DNA of 64,000 nt from Codonopsis lanceolata (taxonomy: Eukaryota > Streptophyta > Magnoliopsida > Asterales > Campanulaceae): NCBI GenBank assembly GCA_013146195.2, contig CM028377.1, positions 172,344,355-172,408,354 on the forward strand, written 5' to 3'. Shown one piece after another: positions 1 through 10,300 of this stretch. The notes under the pieces are model-generated. The model ran no database searches, was not told where the DNA came from, and worked only from the letters and a program-made list of their open reading frames with translations. The stretch's first letter is position 1. Every line of letters starts with the position of its first letter. The translations under genes and the position numbers were made by a program.

Positions 1-484
1 TGAGGTTACAACTTAAATCTGCTCGTTCTTTGAAGATTTAAGTATAAACTTTCAGGTCAGTTTAAGTGATACAGACAGGACTGTAACTAAACTACTAATC
101 CTAACAGGAAATTCCTAAATTTGGCCAGAGAGATATGGAAGAGAATTAATGGGAATCTCATTTCAAACGTATAGATGGCTAAAATACAAGATTTACACAA
201 CTCCATTATACTTGATCATAATGATTCCTTATAAACAAAATATGCTGCACACCCATAGTCAACCCCCCCCCCCTTCCTTCTCCCAAATACTATCTCCAAC
301 AGTTCGATCAATCTTTTTAAAAGCGTTTTAGAGCCGAGTTATGTGGACTATGCTCAGGGAACGCCACAAGTCAGTAGCACAGAAAATTTAAAATTAAAAC
401 GGTTCTACCAACTGAATGCATCAACTTACGTTCTAACGACAGAAAATACTATTGAAATTAACTGAAAAAAGCTCTGAAATTTAC
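1..484 (-). other. Intron 1 of the FRIGIDA-like 4 gene (partial)
   Basis: AT-rich non-coding sequence immediately downstream, on the minus strand, of the splice donor GTAAAT at 484-479. No stretch here encodes the conserved continuation of FRIGIDA-like proteins (a segment starting MIEEL in the family), so this is read as intron and the remaining exons lie beyond base 1. A C-rich run near 262-275 is a polypyrimidine tract of the plus strand with no assigned role. Confidence 0.65.
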
Positions 485-1373
485 CGGGCATTCTATCACC
501 CAATCCAAGGGAAACGGCGAGCCGGGGCATTTGTTTCCGCCAAGCTGACCCAACGACCAGCTTCCTATAGAAATCAAGATCCTCATTCTTCACAATCCCG
601 AACGTCACCAAATGCTGCAAGAACGTATGCACATCTGGCGTCTTCACATTCTCAATCCCACCCCTCTGGTCCAAACTCTCCTTCCAGGTCTCCGCAATCT
701 CCTTGGCACTCTTCTTAACACTAGGCGTCACCAGCAGCCTACAATTCCCTAAAATTGGATCCACTACAACTGGAATTAAACTCTCTAACACCAACACACA
801 AGCCCACCCCAAATCATTCCCACTTTCCTTCCGTTTATCCACGGGAAACACTTCGGAAATCGCCTCCAAGACGAACCTCGCCGGATCCACACACTCCGCC
901 AAAGCCACCGGAATTCGCGCCCTCATCGCATCCATTTCCTTCTTCCGCACAGTAATAAACCTCCAAAACCCTAGGGAATCCATCTTTGCACAAAACGACT
1001 TCAACCTCATGCTCAAACCCTCGGAATCATCAACTTCCGGAACCTCATCATTGTTTTCCGCTGCTTGAAACGCTGCGTCGATACTCGTTTCAACTTTTTT
1101 CAGTAAGATGGAGACAGAACCTTCAATTGTGGTCTCGCGCTTGGTCAGAACTTGAAGAGAGGCGTTGGTTTGAGTGTCTAGAGTTTTGATCTTGTGCTTG
1201 ATGGCTTCAGATTTCTTCAGGAGGTCTTGCTCGAGAGAAGTGAAGTGATCGGAGAGCTCTTTCCAGAGGAGAGTGCAGCTGGTCATGAGTGAGGTTTGTC
1301 TCTGAAACTCATCGAAGCTCGTCGGCGACTGAGTGAACTCGCCGCCGTCGCCGGGATCGGGGAGTGAACCCAT
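485..1373 (-). CDS. FRL4: FRIGIDA-like protein 4 (FRL4), exon 1, gene cut by window edge
   Basis: Member of the FRIGIDA-like family of plant nuclear proteins; FRIGIDA itself scaffolds a transcription-activating complex at FLC, while FRL4 members are less well understood. The exon starts at ATG 1373-1371 and encodes about 296 residues. Residues near 30-115 form a heptad-like region (LEQDLLKKSEAIKHKIKTLD) expected to be coiled coil. The conserved FRIGIDA core follows, with landmarks FWRFITVRKKEMDAMR, ALAECVDPARFVLEAISEVFP, ACVLVLESLIPVVVDP and FLQHLVTFGI. Open reading continues to 426, but the last residues do not resemble the family. A canonical donor at 484-479 lies exactly where family members continue MPD-MIEEL, so the exon is ended at 485 in phase 1. 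The C-terminal half is outside the window. Family assignment is firm; FRL4 rather than another FRL is based on overall resemblance. Confidence 0.9.
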
Positions 1374-3215
1374 CGTGTTGGCTCAGTTTGCGGTGGTCGT
1401 ACAAGACATGAAGGAAGAAACCCTAGAATTTCTAGAGAGAGAAAAAGGAAGAGATAGAGATTGGAGGGAGAAAGAAATATTGGTTGGAGAAGGATGTTGG
1501 TGGTGGCGATAAAGGCAGGTTGGAAGAAGAGGACGGAATGATGATGTGGCGGATGGTTAGTGGGACACGTATGACGCCGTCGGACAAAAAGGTATTTTAT
1601 GAATACACTATAATGCGCTAGGGGTGTGTAGGATAAGAGGGGTTTTATGGTTTGTCCACGATTCGGGGTAACCCATCTGTTGCCGATCCGTGAACCGCTA
1701 AACATTCGGGCCAAAGGATTATCCACCCCAAGCCCAACTCCACACCACTCCAAGAAATTAAATTAGTAATCAACTAGACAGATTTGCCCCCACCTCACCA
1801 AAGCTATTCTATAAAACAAGACAATCATATTAATGCAATTATATAATGAAGAAATTATATGCTCCATCGCTCGCTTTTTTATTCTCATACTTTCAATTTT
1901 CAATGCTTTAATTTAATGAAAAATTGTCTTGATTTTAAACTTTCTTATTTAAAAAAATATTTTTAATATTTTATTTTTACTTTTTTTACTACTTTCATAA
2001 TTGTCTCATAAGAACATAAACTTTAATAAAAACTACTTATCATATCAATACTAATAATGGAATTGATTTTTTTTCTTAATCAATATATCGAGTCAAATAA
2101 AACAATAATTTAACGACGGAGAGTCCGAAGGGAGTACAACTCAACTGGACACATTTGCCCCCACATCACCTAAATTATTCTAAATAACAAGACAACCCTT
2201 CTTAAATACAGTGAAAGCAACAAAAAAAATTTAAAACATAAAATAGAAACACCTTAAAAACAAAGATACCTCTTGCGGTTTAAGACATTGTAGGTCGAGT
2301 TGGCGACTGGTAAGGCTAGAGGGGTTGAATAGTCTTTTACTACAAAGTAAATTAAAGCTTCTTAAGCGTTAGAACAACCAATCAACCCCACAAAGCTGAT
2401 AAGTAAATGATGCAGCATATAAAGTGTAAATTGTTACGTCCACTACCAAATTGGTTAGTCTTGAATTTTTTGAAGTGCACTAATTGATTAATATACAACA
2501 AAAGGCAGTGTTTGCTGAAGTATGATTGAGAAACAATCACATTTGTGGGTACAATCAAAGATACCTAAAAAACTAAGTAATTAGGAGGGATTTATTACAC
2601 AATGATTGAAAGCAAATACTAGAAATAATAATCTAGTAAATACTATAGACTAAAGCACTTCAAGTTTGGAGTAAATACGTGAGAAATATTGAACGCATCA
2701 GTAAGTTCTCCAGCTTGCTACCATGGCTTTAAATAGACAGACTTGATTTTTAGGCCGTTAGGGCATTTTTCACTTTTATAGCTCGATCTCCAAGGTTGTA
2801 ATCGTTACAAAAACATGGCAGTGACTATGTTTGCATGAAAAACATTAAATACAATAGTTGACTTGTAGACACAAAAAGAACTAAAGCTCAAAAAGGAAAG
2901 TGTCAACTAAGAAGAAAAATAAAAAATATATGTTTGTTTTTATAAAGAAATAGTCACATTGACATTTTCAAAATAAGGTTTGCTTCGCAAGTTTTGTCCT
3001 ATCGACTAGCTAACTGGTCAAATAGTTACAAAAAGATAAAGTTCATAGCTAGCTGATGTGTTTAGATAAAAATGAATTTTATTAACTAAAATACGTGTCA
3101 TATAAACTAACTCTAATGGATTTAAATAAATCATGCATGGCTCAACATACATTATACAACCTTTGTTTCTAAATAATTGTTTTTTTTTTCTTTTTTCGTC
3201 TGCTTCAACAAAATG
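1374..3215. other. Upstream region of FRL4 and intergenic DNA
   Basis: 1374-1560 is purine-rich on the plus strand (GAGAGAGAA type), consistent with a CT-rich 5' leader and core promoter of the minus-strand FRL4 gene; no canonical TATA box was assigned. About 2300-2760 resembles sequence flanking the composite Helitron at 48.75-48.98 and 57.06-57.48 kb. No other gene is seen. Confidence 0.5.
2300..2760 (+). repeat. Dispersed repeat, copy 1
   Basis: Shares recognisable blocks with 48750-48977 and 57064-57480 in the same order and orientation: a block with gaggggttgaatag, then ccactaccaaattggttag, then tttgaagtgcactaa, then an aacaaaa-rich block ending in caatca. The second copy is split by the element at 48978-57063. 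It looks like part of an old retroelement; no coding capacity is seen. Confidence 0.5.
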
Positions 3216-3330
3216 TGTGACGGCCGATATCGAACACGTGGGTTATGGGCCCACCCAAAACTTACTATCACTTAAGGCTCATCAATGTACAGATGAATAG
3301 ATTTTTACAATGAAACTATCCAAATCCATA
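3216..3330 (-). repeat. TRIM 3' LTR, first piece
   Basis: Matches 19541-19660 (gggttatgggcccaccc, then gatgaatagatttttacaat and gaaactatccaaatccata). It ends abruptly at 3330, where a Helitron begins with TC. Confidence 0.7.
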
Positions 3331-3961
3331 TCTATACATATATAAAAGGAAATAAGCAGATAATGGAAATATCCCGCCAAAATTCACTTTTTAGATTTGG
3401 AAACCCTTTTGTTTTAATTCAAGAGTCATTTTTGTCTTGGTATTTGATACTTGATATTGTCATCATTATTTTAAGTACATAAATTAATTCAAAAATCTTT
3501 TATATTTCTATTTATCTTTAGCCAATTGAATTTTTTATAGTAATAAACTTCCGGCTTTCTTATATTAAATATTCAATAGTATTAAAAAATCTAGAATTTT
3601 TTTTTATAACTACAGAAACTGCAAGGAAATAAACATAGATATTTATGTTAATGACTGGATTATACAACAGATTATCATTGAATTGTGAATAAATACAATA
3701 TTGAAAAAATTACAAGAACTAACTGTCAAATTAATAAATTTATTTTGTCATTTACAGTTACATTCAATAATATAGAGGATTGTGTTTTTTTAATGACTAA
3801 ATTATGCAACATAATATCAAATTAATAATAGCAATATAAAAACAATTACAATAATTATACATCAAGTTAATTAATTAATTTGGTTGTACATGGATATATT
3901 GGGAGATGCACATCCGTAGGGCTATTAAGATATCAAGCAGTTTACAATGTTGAAACTACTA

Positions 3962-4220
3962 CTCCCTCCGTCCCTAAATTATCGTCCTCCTTTCCTTTTT
4001 CGTCCGTCCCAAAATAATGGTCCAGTTTGAAACTTACCTTTTTAGAACATCACTTTTACCACTTTACCCTTACTTTTTCACCTCACTTTAATTATGAGCC
4101 ACATACACATGGGCTTTAAAGGAAACTACACATTAAATCAATATAAATAATCAGGTCAATTGTTTTTTTCTTAAATTGTGTGCCGGGTCAACTAGGACGG
4201 TTATTTAGGGACGGAGTGAG
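3962..4220. mobile_element. Stowaway-like MITE (CTCCCTCCGTCCC family)
   Basis: A 259-bp element with inverted ends CTCCCTCCGTCCCTAAAT and ATTTAGGGACGGAGTGAG, flanked by TA target duplications (3960-3961 and 4221-4222). TA duplication and these ends fit the Tc1/mariner-related Stowaway group. Four more members of this end type occur at 25122, 29203, 33147 and 38469. Confidence 0.85.
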
Positions 4221-5199
4221 TATAAATTTGTTGCAAATGAAGCGTTGTTCATTAGCAAGATCAATAGACAAATAAGGAATATCTAATTGCGAAATGGAAC
4301 TCTTATAAGTATGACTAAGTATATCCGTTCGACCAACCATAATGGAATCAACATTGAAGTTGAGGCAGATGATAGAGCACATTATTCAGACGTTAGTTCG
4401 ACTTGATAAATGAGATTATTTTTTTGAGAAAGAGGGAGTACAATTCTTTTATAGAGTTGTTATGACAATGTTAAGGTGATTACCTTCAAAATAAAGCCAA
4501 ATGTTTTTTGTTTGACCAATTTATAATGATAAGTGTTCCATATAAATAAGTGATACTGATACCGATAGTAATCGTACACGTTCGACGACCAATATTGTTT
4601 TTAAGTAAGTATTCCAAAAAAATAAATATTTTTTACATAATGTAATTCTTTATAATTAAATATTAAGCTACACTTTTTTGGTCTTTATGTTTTAATAACT
4701 TGTTCAACTTTTATACAGTGTTGTCACTAAAATTTAAATTTTTTTGCATTATTATAGATTTTTATATATTGTGCATCACACGGTGGATTTTCTAACATAA
4801 CCCTTAAAAAACTTTATTTTTTTTGTGTTATCGTTTTATCTAAAGTTATTAATCCTAGGGCCTTCAAATTTCGTTATGTTATAGTGATAGTTGTGATAAT
4901 CGTACATTTTCAATAAGAAATGTTGTAAATAAAAAAAATATTTCAAAATTTATAATAAATTTTTCAAATTTATGTAATTTTTATCTGTAGTTTTACTTTT
5001 TATTATTTGTTTATTTTGTTCATATTAAAGTTTTTAAATGTATATTAATCAACTTTAATTGAGTATATAACTTTAATTTAAATATGTACAAATCGTGTAC
5101 AAATCGTGGAGGGGCTACCACCATGGGCCCCCAATTTTTAGAGTCCCAAATGTTTTGGTACTACCTTATATTTAGTATATATATTGTAGTGTCAAAAAT

Positions 5200-5290
5200 T
5201 CTTACAATTGATTGATTTCATTTAGTGGTTAAGATGCCTATGACTTAAGGTAGAGGTCCTAGGTTCAAATCTTTTGTTGTTACTAATTTT
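5200..5290 (+). repeat. tRNA-like SINE segment
   Basis: Contains tggttaagatgcc (A-box-like) followed 25-30 bp later by ggttcaaatc (B-box-like), as in tRNA-derived SINE heads. A related segment in the opposite orientation appears near 24225-24300 (aggatttgaacc). No clear tail or target duplication, so it may be a fragment. Confidence 0.35.
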
Positions 5291-5560
5291 AGTCTATTAT
5301 TTTTTTAGTTTGTGAACTGTATATAAGTTATAACGTGTTGATTAGTTTAGTGTAGAATAGATGATACAATGGTTAACATATTTGGTAGATTTTGAGAGAT
5401 TTTGGATTCAATACTTGCTATAAACTTTCTACTCTACTTTTTTTCCAATACTTTAAATGATTTCATTTTGATAAAGGGCCCCTTTTTTTTTTTTTGCCAT
5501 AGGCCTCTCGAAACTCAGGGTCGGCCATGCAAATCGTGCAACGCACGGGAGCATCACTAG

Positions 5561-5637
5561 TACATATAATATATATCACATACCGTGCGCATGAAGTTTT
5601 TATAATCTAACAATATGGTTTGTAGTAGAATAATATA
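5561..5637 (-). repeat. TRIM 3' LTR, middle piece
   Basis: Matches 20583-20640 of the other LTR (aatctaacaat, then tagtagaataatata). It is bounded on the left by Helitron A and on the right by Helitron B. Confidence 0.65.
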
Positions 5638-7110
5638 TCTATTAACTATTACGAAAATAGAAGTCGTTGCTGCCACATGACCGCTTTATGTAAAAAAACT
5701 AAAAGTTTAAAATGTATTATGTGCTGCCATGTGTCACCTTCAAAATTGTAAAATATTTTTTATTTTTCCAAAATAAATTAGTTTAAGATAAAAATCTTAA
5801 ATCTAATTAGTTTAAGATAAAAATCATAAATCTAATTAGATAAGATAAAAAAAATTATAAAACTAATTTGATAAGATAAAACAGATTTATGATATAGTTT
5901 TACGAGAAAATTTATGATAGATATTTACGGATAAAAATGACGTGTCAACTTCCTGTTTATTTTTTTTAAAATGTCGTTTAATTAAACTAGATTTTATTCT
6001 ATATAATTTATACAAGTTTAATTTGACCAATTTTTTTCAATTCTCATCTCTTTTCATTTTCATACTGTTTAATTTATAAAAATTATTCACGAGATAATTT
6101 TATGTTATTTGTTATTATCTATTAATTATTACTAAAACATAAGTCGTTGTTGACACGTGGTGGCTTTCTGTAAAAAACTAAAAGATTAAAATGTATTATG
6201 GGCTCGTTTGTTGTGGCTGATTGCTTAAGCTGATGGCTGAATGACTTGTGTTTGTTGCATGATAGACTGTTTGTTACAACTATTGAAAAGATACTTATGA
6301 ATTGTTATAATTATTTGTTAAAAAAAAACTTGAAAACTAGTATTCATATTTTTATGTATATTTCATAAAAGGATGAAATTGGGATAATCAAATATTTATT
6401 AATGAATATTTGTCTTCATGTTCAAAAAAAAAACCAAAAAAGCTTAAAATTTTGGCTTTTTGGCTTTAGTTTTTCAATGCATAAAAGGGTGTTGTACCTT
6501 ACTTATTGGTTTTTGGCTTATAACCTGAAACAAACACTCTAAATATGTCTTTTCAAAAGTCAAAAGTCACTCCAAATAAGTTGTAACAAACGAGCACTAT
6601 GTGTTGTCATATGTCACCTTCGAAATGGTAAAATATTTTTTTATTTTTCCAAAATAAATTAGTTTAAGATAAAAATCTTAAATCTAATTAGTTTAAGATA
6701 AAAATCCTAAATCAAATTAGATTAAAAAATCATAAAACTAATTTGATAAGATAAAACAAATTTAGGATATAGTTTTACGATCAAATTTATGATAGAGATT
6801 TACGGATAAAAATGGCGTGTCGACTTCCCGTTTATATATATTTTTTCAAATATCACTTAATTAAACTAGATTTTATCCTATGTAATTTATACAAGTTTAA
6901 TTTGACTGAAATTATTCAATTCTCATCTCTTTTCATTTTCATACTGTTTAATTTATACAAATTATTCATGGGATAATTTTATGTTATTTGTTATTCTACT
7001 AATATATATTTATTAATTATTAATTATTAATTATCTATTAACTATTACTAAAACAGAAGTCGTTGTTGGTACGTGACAGCTTTCTGTTAAATATTTAAAG
7101 TTTTTTAAAA
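5638..7110 (+). repeat. Tandem copies of the Helitron 5' module
   Basis: A module starting TCTATTAA(C/T)TATTAC and continuing AGAAGTCGTTG recurs at 5638, about 6117 and about 7035. The first and second copies share about 480 bp (including repeated tagtttaagataaaaatc); the second is enlarged by the MITE at 6201-6597 and the third is partial. An inverted relative lies at 27760-28220. Confidence 0.7.
6201..6597. mobile_element. MITE with GGCTCGTTTGTT ends
   Basis: A 397-bp element with inverted ends GGCTCGTTTGTTGTGGC and GTTGTAACAAACGAGCAC, flanked by tatg on both sides (6197-6200 and 6598-6601). The homologous module at about 5714-5730 continues without it, which confirms the insertion. Superfamily uncertain (hAT or PIF/Harbinger-like ends). 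Confidence 0.75.
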
Positions 7111-7435
7111 AATTCATGCTTCCACGTGTCACTCTGATAAAAGTTTTTATTAATTTTATATTGTTAGTTTAGAATAAATTTTACTGTTACTTTAGGATAA
7201 GTCTTTTTGGGATAGGTTTTATCACACGTTTTTATCACAATTGATTTTATACGATTAGTTTAGGATAAATTTTATCACATTTGATTTCAAAGTTTTACAT
7301 ATAAAGAGTTATTCATAACTGTTTTTATCACATTTGATTTTATACGGTTAGTTTATAATAAATTTGATCACATTTGATTTACAGGAATCCAATGATAAAG
7401 GATCTTCCTACTCAGCGGTGGAATTAACTTTTCCT

Positions 7436-7443
7436 TATAAATA
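7436..7443 (+). promoter_or_regulatory. Putative TATA box of the NRPB4-like gene
   Basis: TATAAATA in the context ccttataaatattgg, about 250 bp upstream of ATG 7687, followed by a pyrimidine-rich leader (7460-7640). Position and sequence fit a plant core promoter; there is no direct evidence of transcription. Confidence 0.4.
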
Positions 7444-7686
7444 TTGGAAATCACCCCAACAATTACCTTAATCCACCCCCTCCTCCCGTTTACAGTCAAC
7501 ACCTCTGAGCACTACTCTCAAGCTCCTGATCGCCGCCCGAGATACCCACCGCTAATTTCTTTCACAGTTCAGTCTACCATTCAGTGCTTGCTATCTTGCT
7601 TTTTTCTGTTTTCATCTGGAACTGGTTTCGTCTACTAATTCATGCTCCGGATTCTTCTTTTACCGTTGTTGCTAAAGCTCTTAATC

Positions 7687-8142
7687 ATGTCCGGAGAAGA
7701 GGAAGAACACATTGTTGAGCTCAAGATTGGTGATGAGTTTTTGAATGCTAAGGCCCTGATGAATTATAAAGTTGCTTTAATTATTGACTGTAAATATGAG
7801 CAGTTTCAACAAATGTCCGAAGATCCTATGAATCAAGATTCTCAAGTGTTTGAGAAATCATGGGAATATGTCACACATTTTAGCCGTTATAAGAATCCGG
7901 ATGCTAAGAATAAACTGATTAAGATCCAAATTTACTTGCCAACTCAGCAGCTTCCAACAACAACATCAAATGATCTCCGGTCACTCGCTAAGCTTTGTGA
8001 GCAATTGACCTCAGACCTGAAAATTTCAATTTTCACTCTTGAATATAGTACAAACTTAATGTCATTAATTCAATTAGAGCTTGATGGATCCATTGCTGTG
8101 TTTACTTCTTTACTATCTGGCTTTAAGTTATTTTTCAAATAG
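7687..8142 (+). CDS. Truncated NRPB4-like ORF (RNA polymerase II subunit 4), chimeric tail
   Basis: Encodes 151 aa from ATG 7687 (an upstream in-frame ATG at 7642 would add 15 hydrophobic residues not found in the family). The first ~75 residues match plant RPB4/NRPB4 closely: MSGEEEE, ELKIGDEFLNAKALMN, EQFQQMSEDPMNQ, SQVFEKS, FSRYKNPDA. Full-length NRPB4 is about 138 aa and pairs with RPB7 to form the polymerase stalk. Here the C-terminal HRDC-like half is replaced by about 75 residues (starting KNKLIKIQIYLPTQQLP) that I do not recognise. The copy lies inside Helitron B in the same orientation, with its own leader and TATA-like box. It may be a captured gene fragment or a pseudogene; function as a polymerase subunit is unlikely without the missing half. 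Confidence 0.65.
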   Translation: MSGEEEEHIVELKIGDEFLNAKALMNYKVALIIDCKYEQFQQMSEDPMNQDSQVFEKSWEYVTHFSRYKNPDAKNKLIKIQIYLPTQQLPTTTSNDLRSLAKLCEQLTSDLKISIFTLEYSTNLMSLIQLELDGSIAVFTSLLSGFKLFFK

Positions 8143-8615
8143 TATGTAATCTTTTTTAGAATTTATAAGAATGCAATAAACATCTTTCTTTGATAGGCTG
8201 AACTCAAGATATATGTGTGGCTAATGTAAATGATATGACATCCAACTTCGTAATTTATGCATGACATCTTATTTGTATGATTGGATTCTCTTGTACTTTT
8301 TCACGTTTGCTAATTCATACACAGCTCCGTTCTCAATTAATCGTCCTCTTTTCATTTTTTGTTCATTCCAAAATACTTATTCCGTTTCACCCAAATAGTT
8401 TCATTTGAAAAGTCTAATTATTAAGGCGATATATTAATGAATTGAAGTTATTCATAATTACACAAATACATAAGTACAAGCAACATGTTTACAACACAAT
8501 AGAATGTAAAGATAAATATTATAGAAATGGTAAGCATTATTTTTTAATGTTGACTCTTAAAATAAAGCATCCATAAAAAGTATAATAGACTATTTGCCGG
8601 GAACAAATGAAGTAA
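8143..8615. other. Non-coding Helitron B sequence with degenerate MITE
   Basis: 8320-8615 resembles a decayed member of the CTCCCTCCGT MITE group (ctccgttctcaattaatcg near the start, gggaacaaatgaag near the end). No gene is seen. The MULE inserted at its right edge. Confidence 0.35.
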
Positions 8616-8624
8616 TTGTTTTAA
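8616..8624. repeat. MULE target-site duplication, left
   Basis: ttgttttaa, identical to 18377-18385. Nine bases is the signature length for Mutator-like elements. Confidence 0.9.
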
Positions 8625-8822
8625 GGATAAAATAATTTTTTGGTCCCTGAACTATACCAATTATATGCGTTTGGTCCCTATACTTTTTTTGTAATGTATT
8701 TGGTCCTTAATATAGGGTTTTGTTAAGAGATTACCCCCTGATGGGGTTACCGTCACTTTTGCCGTTAGACTTTTTTTGAAAACCCAAATATACCCTTACG
8801 TTTTAGCGAGCTGGGCGTATAC
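8625..8822 (+). repeat. MULE terminal inverted repeat, left
   Basis: Near-identical, inverted, to 18184-18376; shared blocks include ggtccctgaactatacc, tttggtccttaatataggg, taccccctgatggggttacc and accc-aaatatacccttacg. Similarity fades near gcgtatac at 8814-8821. Confidence 0.92.
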
Positions 8823-9036
8823 AAACCAGAGACTGTCTTCCATTTTGTTCATTTCATCCATTCTATCATCTCACAACACTTCTCACTACACTATCTAAGC
8901 CATAAATTCAGAGAAATTTCGCCTAGGGTTGAGTTCTTTCGATTTTAATTGTTTGTTTAGTTTCGATAACTTAAACGTTCTTCCCTTTCATCTACAAATT
9001 TAGTTCAATCGATCTCTGTAATTCGAAAAGGGGGTC

Positions 9037-9610
9037 ATGACCTCGGCTTCCACATCTACAGGCCAATCACGGGCTAGAGCTGGCATTTCTATTCCGTGGT
9101 GTGATTGCAATATTCCAGCCCCATTGAAAATTTCACGAACTGATAGTAATCCCGGAAAGCTCTTCTATGGTTGTGCAAATTACAGTGTATGTTCTCAATT
9201 TATCACCAATTTTTATGCAAAAATGAATCAATAAATAGTTTCTATGTGATTATGATCATTTTGTTTTTGTATTTTTTTTGCAGAAAACATGCAAAGGTTG
9301 TGGCTTTTTTGAATGGGCAAATGATACAAGTATAATGTGTGAAAATTGCACTGAAATGAAAGAGAAATGGGCAAAAGCTGAAATGCAATTGCTTAAGCTA
9401 AAAGAGAGGAAAATGACACTTAAAAAGGAAGTGAAGAGGCTTGAAGTAGAACTGGTAAAGAAAGACATGGAAATTGGCATGTTGAAGTCTCAAGTGATAA
9501 GCAGTTGGAATGTGAGGAAGTGGGTTATTGTAATTTTTTTTTGTTTGATTGTATATCACATTTTTGGCTCAAATCATAGTGGTATGTTTATGTTGCCTAT
9601 AAAGAGGTAA
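9037..9610 (+). CDS. GRF-type zinc-finger protein with coiled coil, MULE-borne, two exons
   Basis: Exons 9037-9186 and 9284-9610 join across a 97-bp intron with GTATGT donor and TTTTGCAG acceptor, giving 158 aa. Exon 1 starts at ATG 9037 and holds WCDCNIPAPLKISRT and NPGKLFYGC; exon 2 continues KTCKGCGFFEWAND, completing the CxC...C...C zinc ligands and the G-R/K-F and FFxW landmarks of GRF zinc fingers. Residues about 75-125 are a charged coiled coil (KLKERKMTLKKEVKRLEVEL), followed by a hydrophobic stretch (VIVIFFCLIVYHIF) that may be a tail anchor. GRF fingers bind single-stranded DNA in some repair proteins; in plants many small GRF proteins of this layout are unstudied. It sits where mudrB sits in MuDR, convergent to the transposase, with no stops or frameshifts. 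A role in transposition is inference. Confidence 0.8.
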
Positions 9611-9689
9611 ACTTTGATCAAACCATAGTGGTATGTGTATGGTGGTATGGTATCAGTTGTAAATGTTCTGTTATATTTTGGTTGATGAA

Positions 9690-10060
9690 TTTGAGCAATT
9701 GGTTTGTTAGTGCTCTGTAAATGTTTTGTTACATTTTCTGTTTTGTTACATTTTCTAAAAATGTTTGTTACATGGTTGTTGAATTTGCGCAATTGGTTGG
9801 TTGTTGATGATTTTTTTGCAATTGGTTTGTTAGTAACACAATGGTAAGAGGTTTGCAATTGGTTTGTTGATGAATTTTTTGCAATTGGTTTGTTAGTGCT
9901 CTGTAAATGTTTTGTTACATTTTCTAAAAATGTTTGTTACATGGTTGTTGAATTTGAGCAATTGGTTGGTTGTTGATGAATTTTTTGCAATTGGTTTGTT
10001 AGTAACACAATGGTAAGAGGTTTGCAATTGGTTTGTTGATGAATTGGTTTGCAATTGGAG
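9690..10060. repeat. Two-copy ~170-187-bp tandem repeat
   Basis: The block gcaattggtttgttagtgct starts at 9694 and again at 9881, with the following ~170 bp repeated; the first copy has an extra ~18 bp around gtttttgttacattttctgt. It lies downstream of the GRF gene between the two convergent MULE genes. Confidence 0.8.
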
Positions 10061-10099
10061 ATACATATTCATAACACAAGTCATAGCACAATTTACCCA

Positions 10100-10300
10100 A
10101 CATGTCCAAAATCATAACACAATTAAGTTACATGCCCAAAAGCACAAGTTTACATGTTCAATTTGCCCAACATGTCCAAAATCATAACACAATGGTAAAA
10201 GGTTTCAGAACATTTACATTCCCAAATCATAACACAATTCAGAACACAATTTACCCAACATGTCCAAAAGCACAAGTTTACATGTTCAAAGCATACATGT
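10100..10300. repeat. Short imperfect repeats (catgtccaaaatcataacacaa)
   Basis: Blocks such as acatgtccaaaatcataaca and agcacaagtttacatgttca recur two to four times between 10101 and 10290. No coding role is seen. Confidence 0.65.

Larger units (their letters stand above)
3331..5560 (+). mobile_element. Helitron A, non-autonomous, 2.23 kb
   Basis: Begins TCTATACATATATAAAAGG and ends with a short palindrome (CGTGCAACGCACG at 5535-5547) followed by CACTAG at 5560. It is flanked by A on the left and T on the right, the standard Helitron A/T insertion. Joining 3330 to 5561 restores a sequence like the uninterrupted LTR copy near 19650 and 20583-20640. It contains a Stowaway-like MITE, a tRNA-like segment near 5205-5275, and no coding region. 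Confidence 0.7.

Noticed and set aside
452..1189. Plus-strand open frames opposite the FRL4 exon
   Set aside because: They are antisense shadows of a strongly conserved minus-strand coding exon and have no family resemblance.
1283..1753. Minus-strand 156-aa frame upstream of FRL4
   Set aside because: It overlaps the FRL4 start in another frame and covers leader/promoter sequence; composition is low-complexity.
7444..7638. 64-aa frame just upstream of the NRPB4-like ORF
   Set aside because: Lies in the expected 5' leader, has no recognisable motif, and is probably chance.
8616..8624. Idea that the Harbinger-interior 9-bp duplication taaaaacat (54016) is chance from tandem repeats
   Set aside because: Kept as a real duplication: removing the MITE plus one copy restores an exact tandem unit, and its ends match the MULE. 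The tandem context does weaken it slightly.
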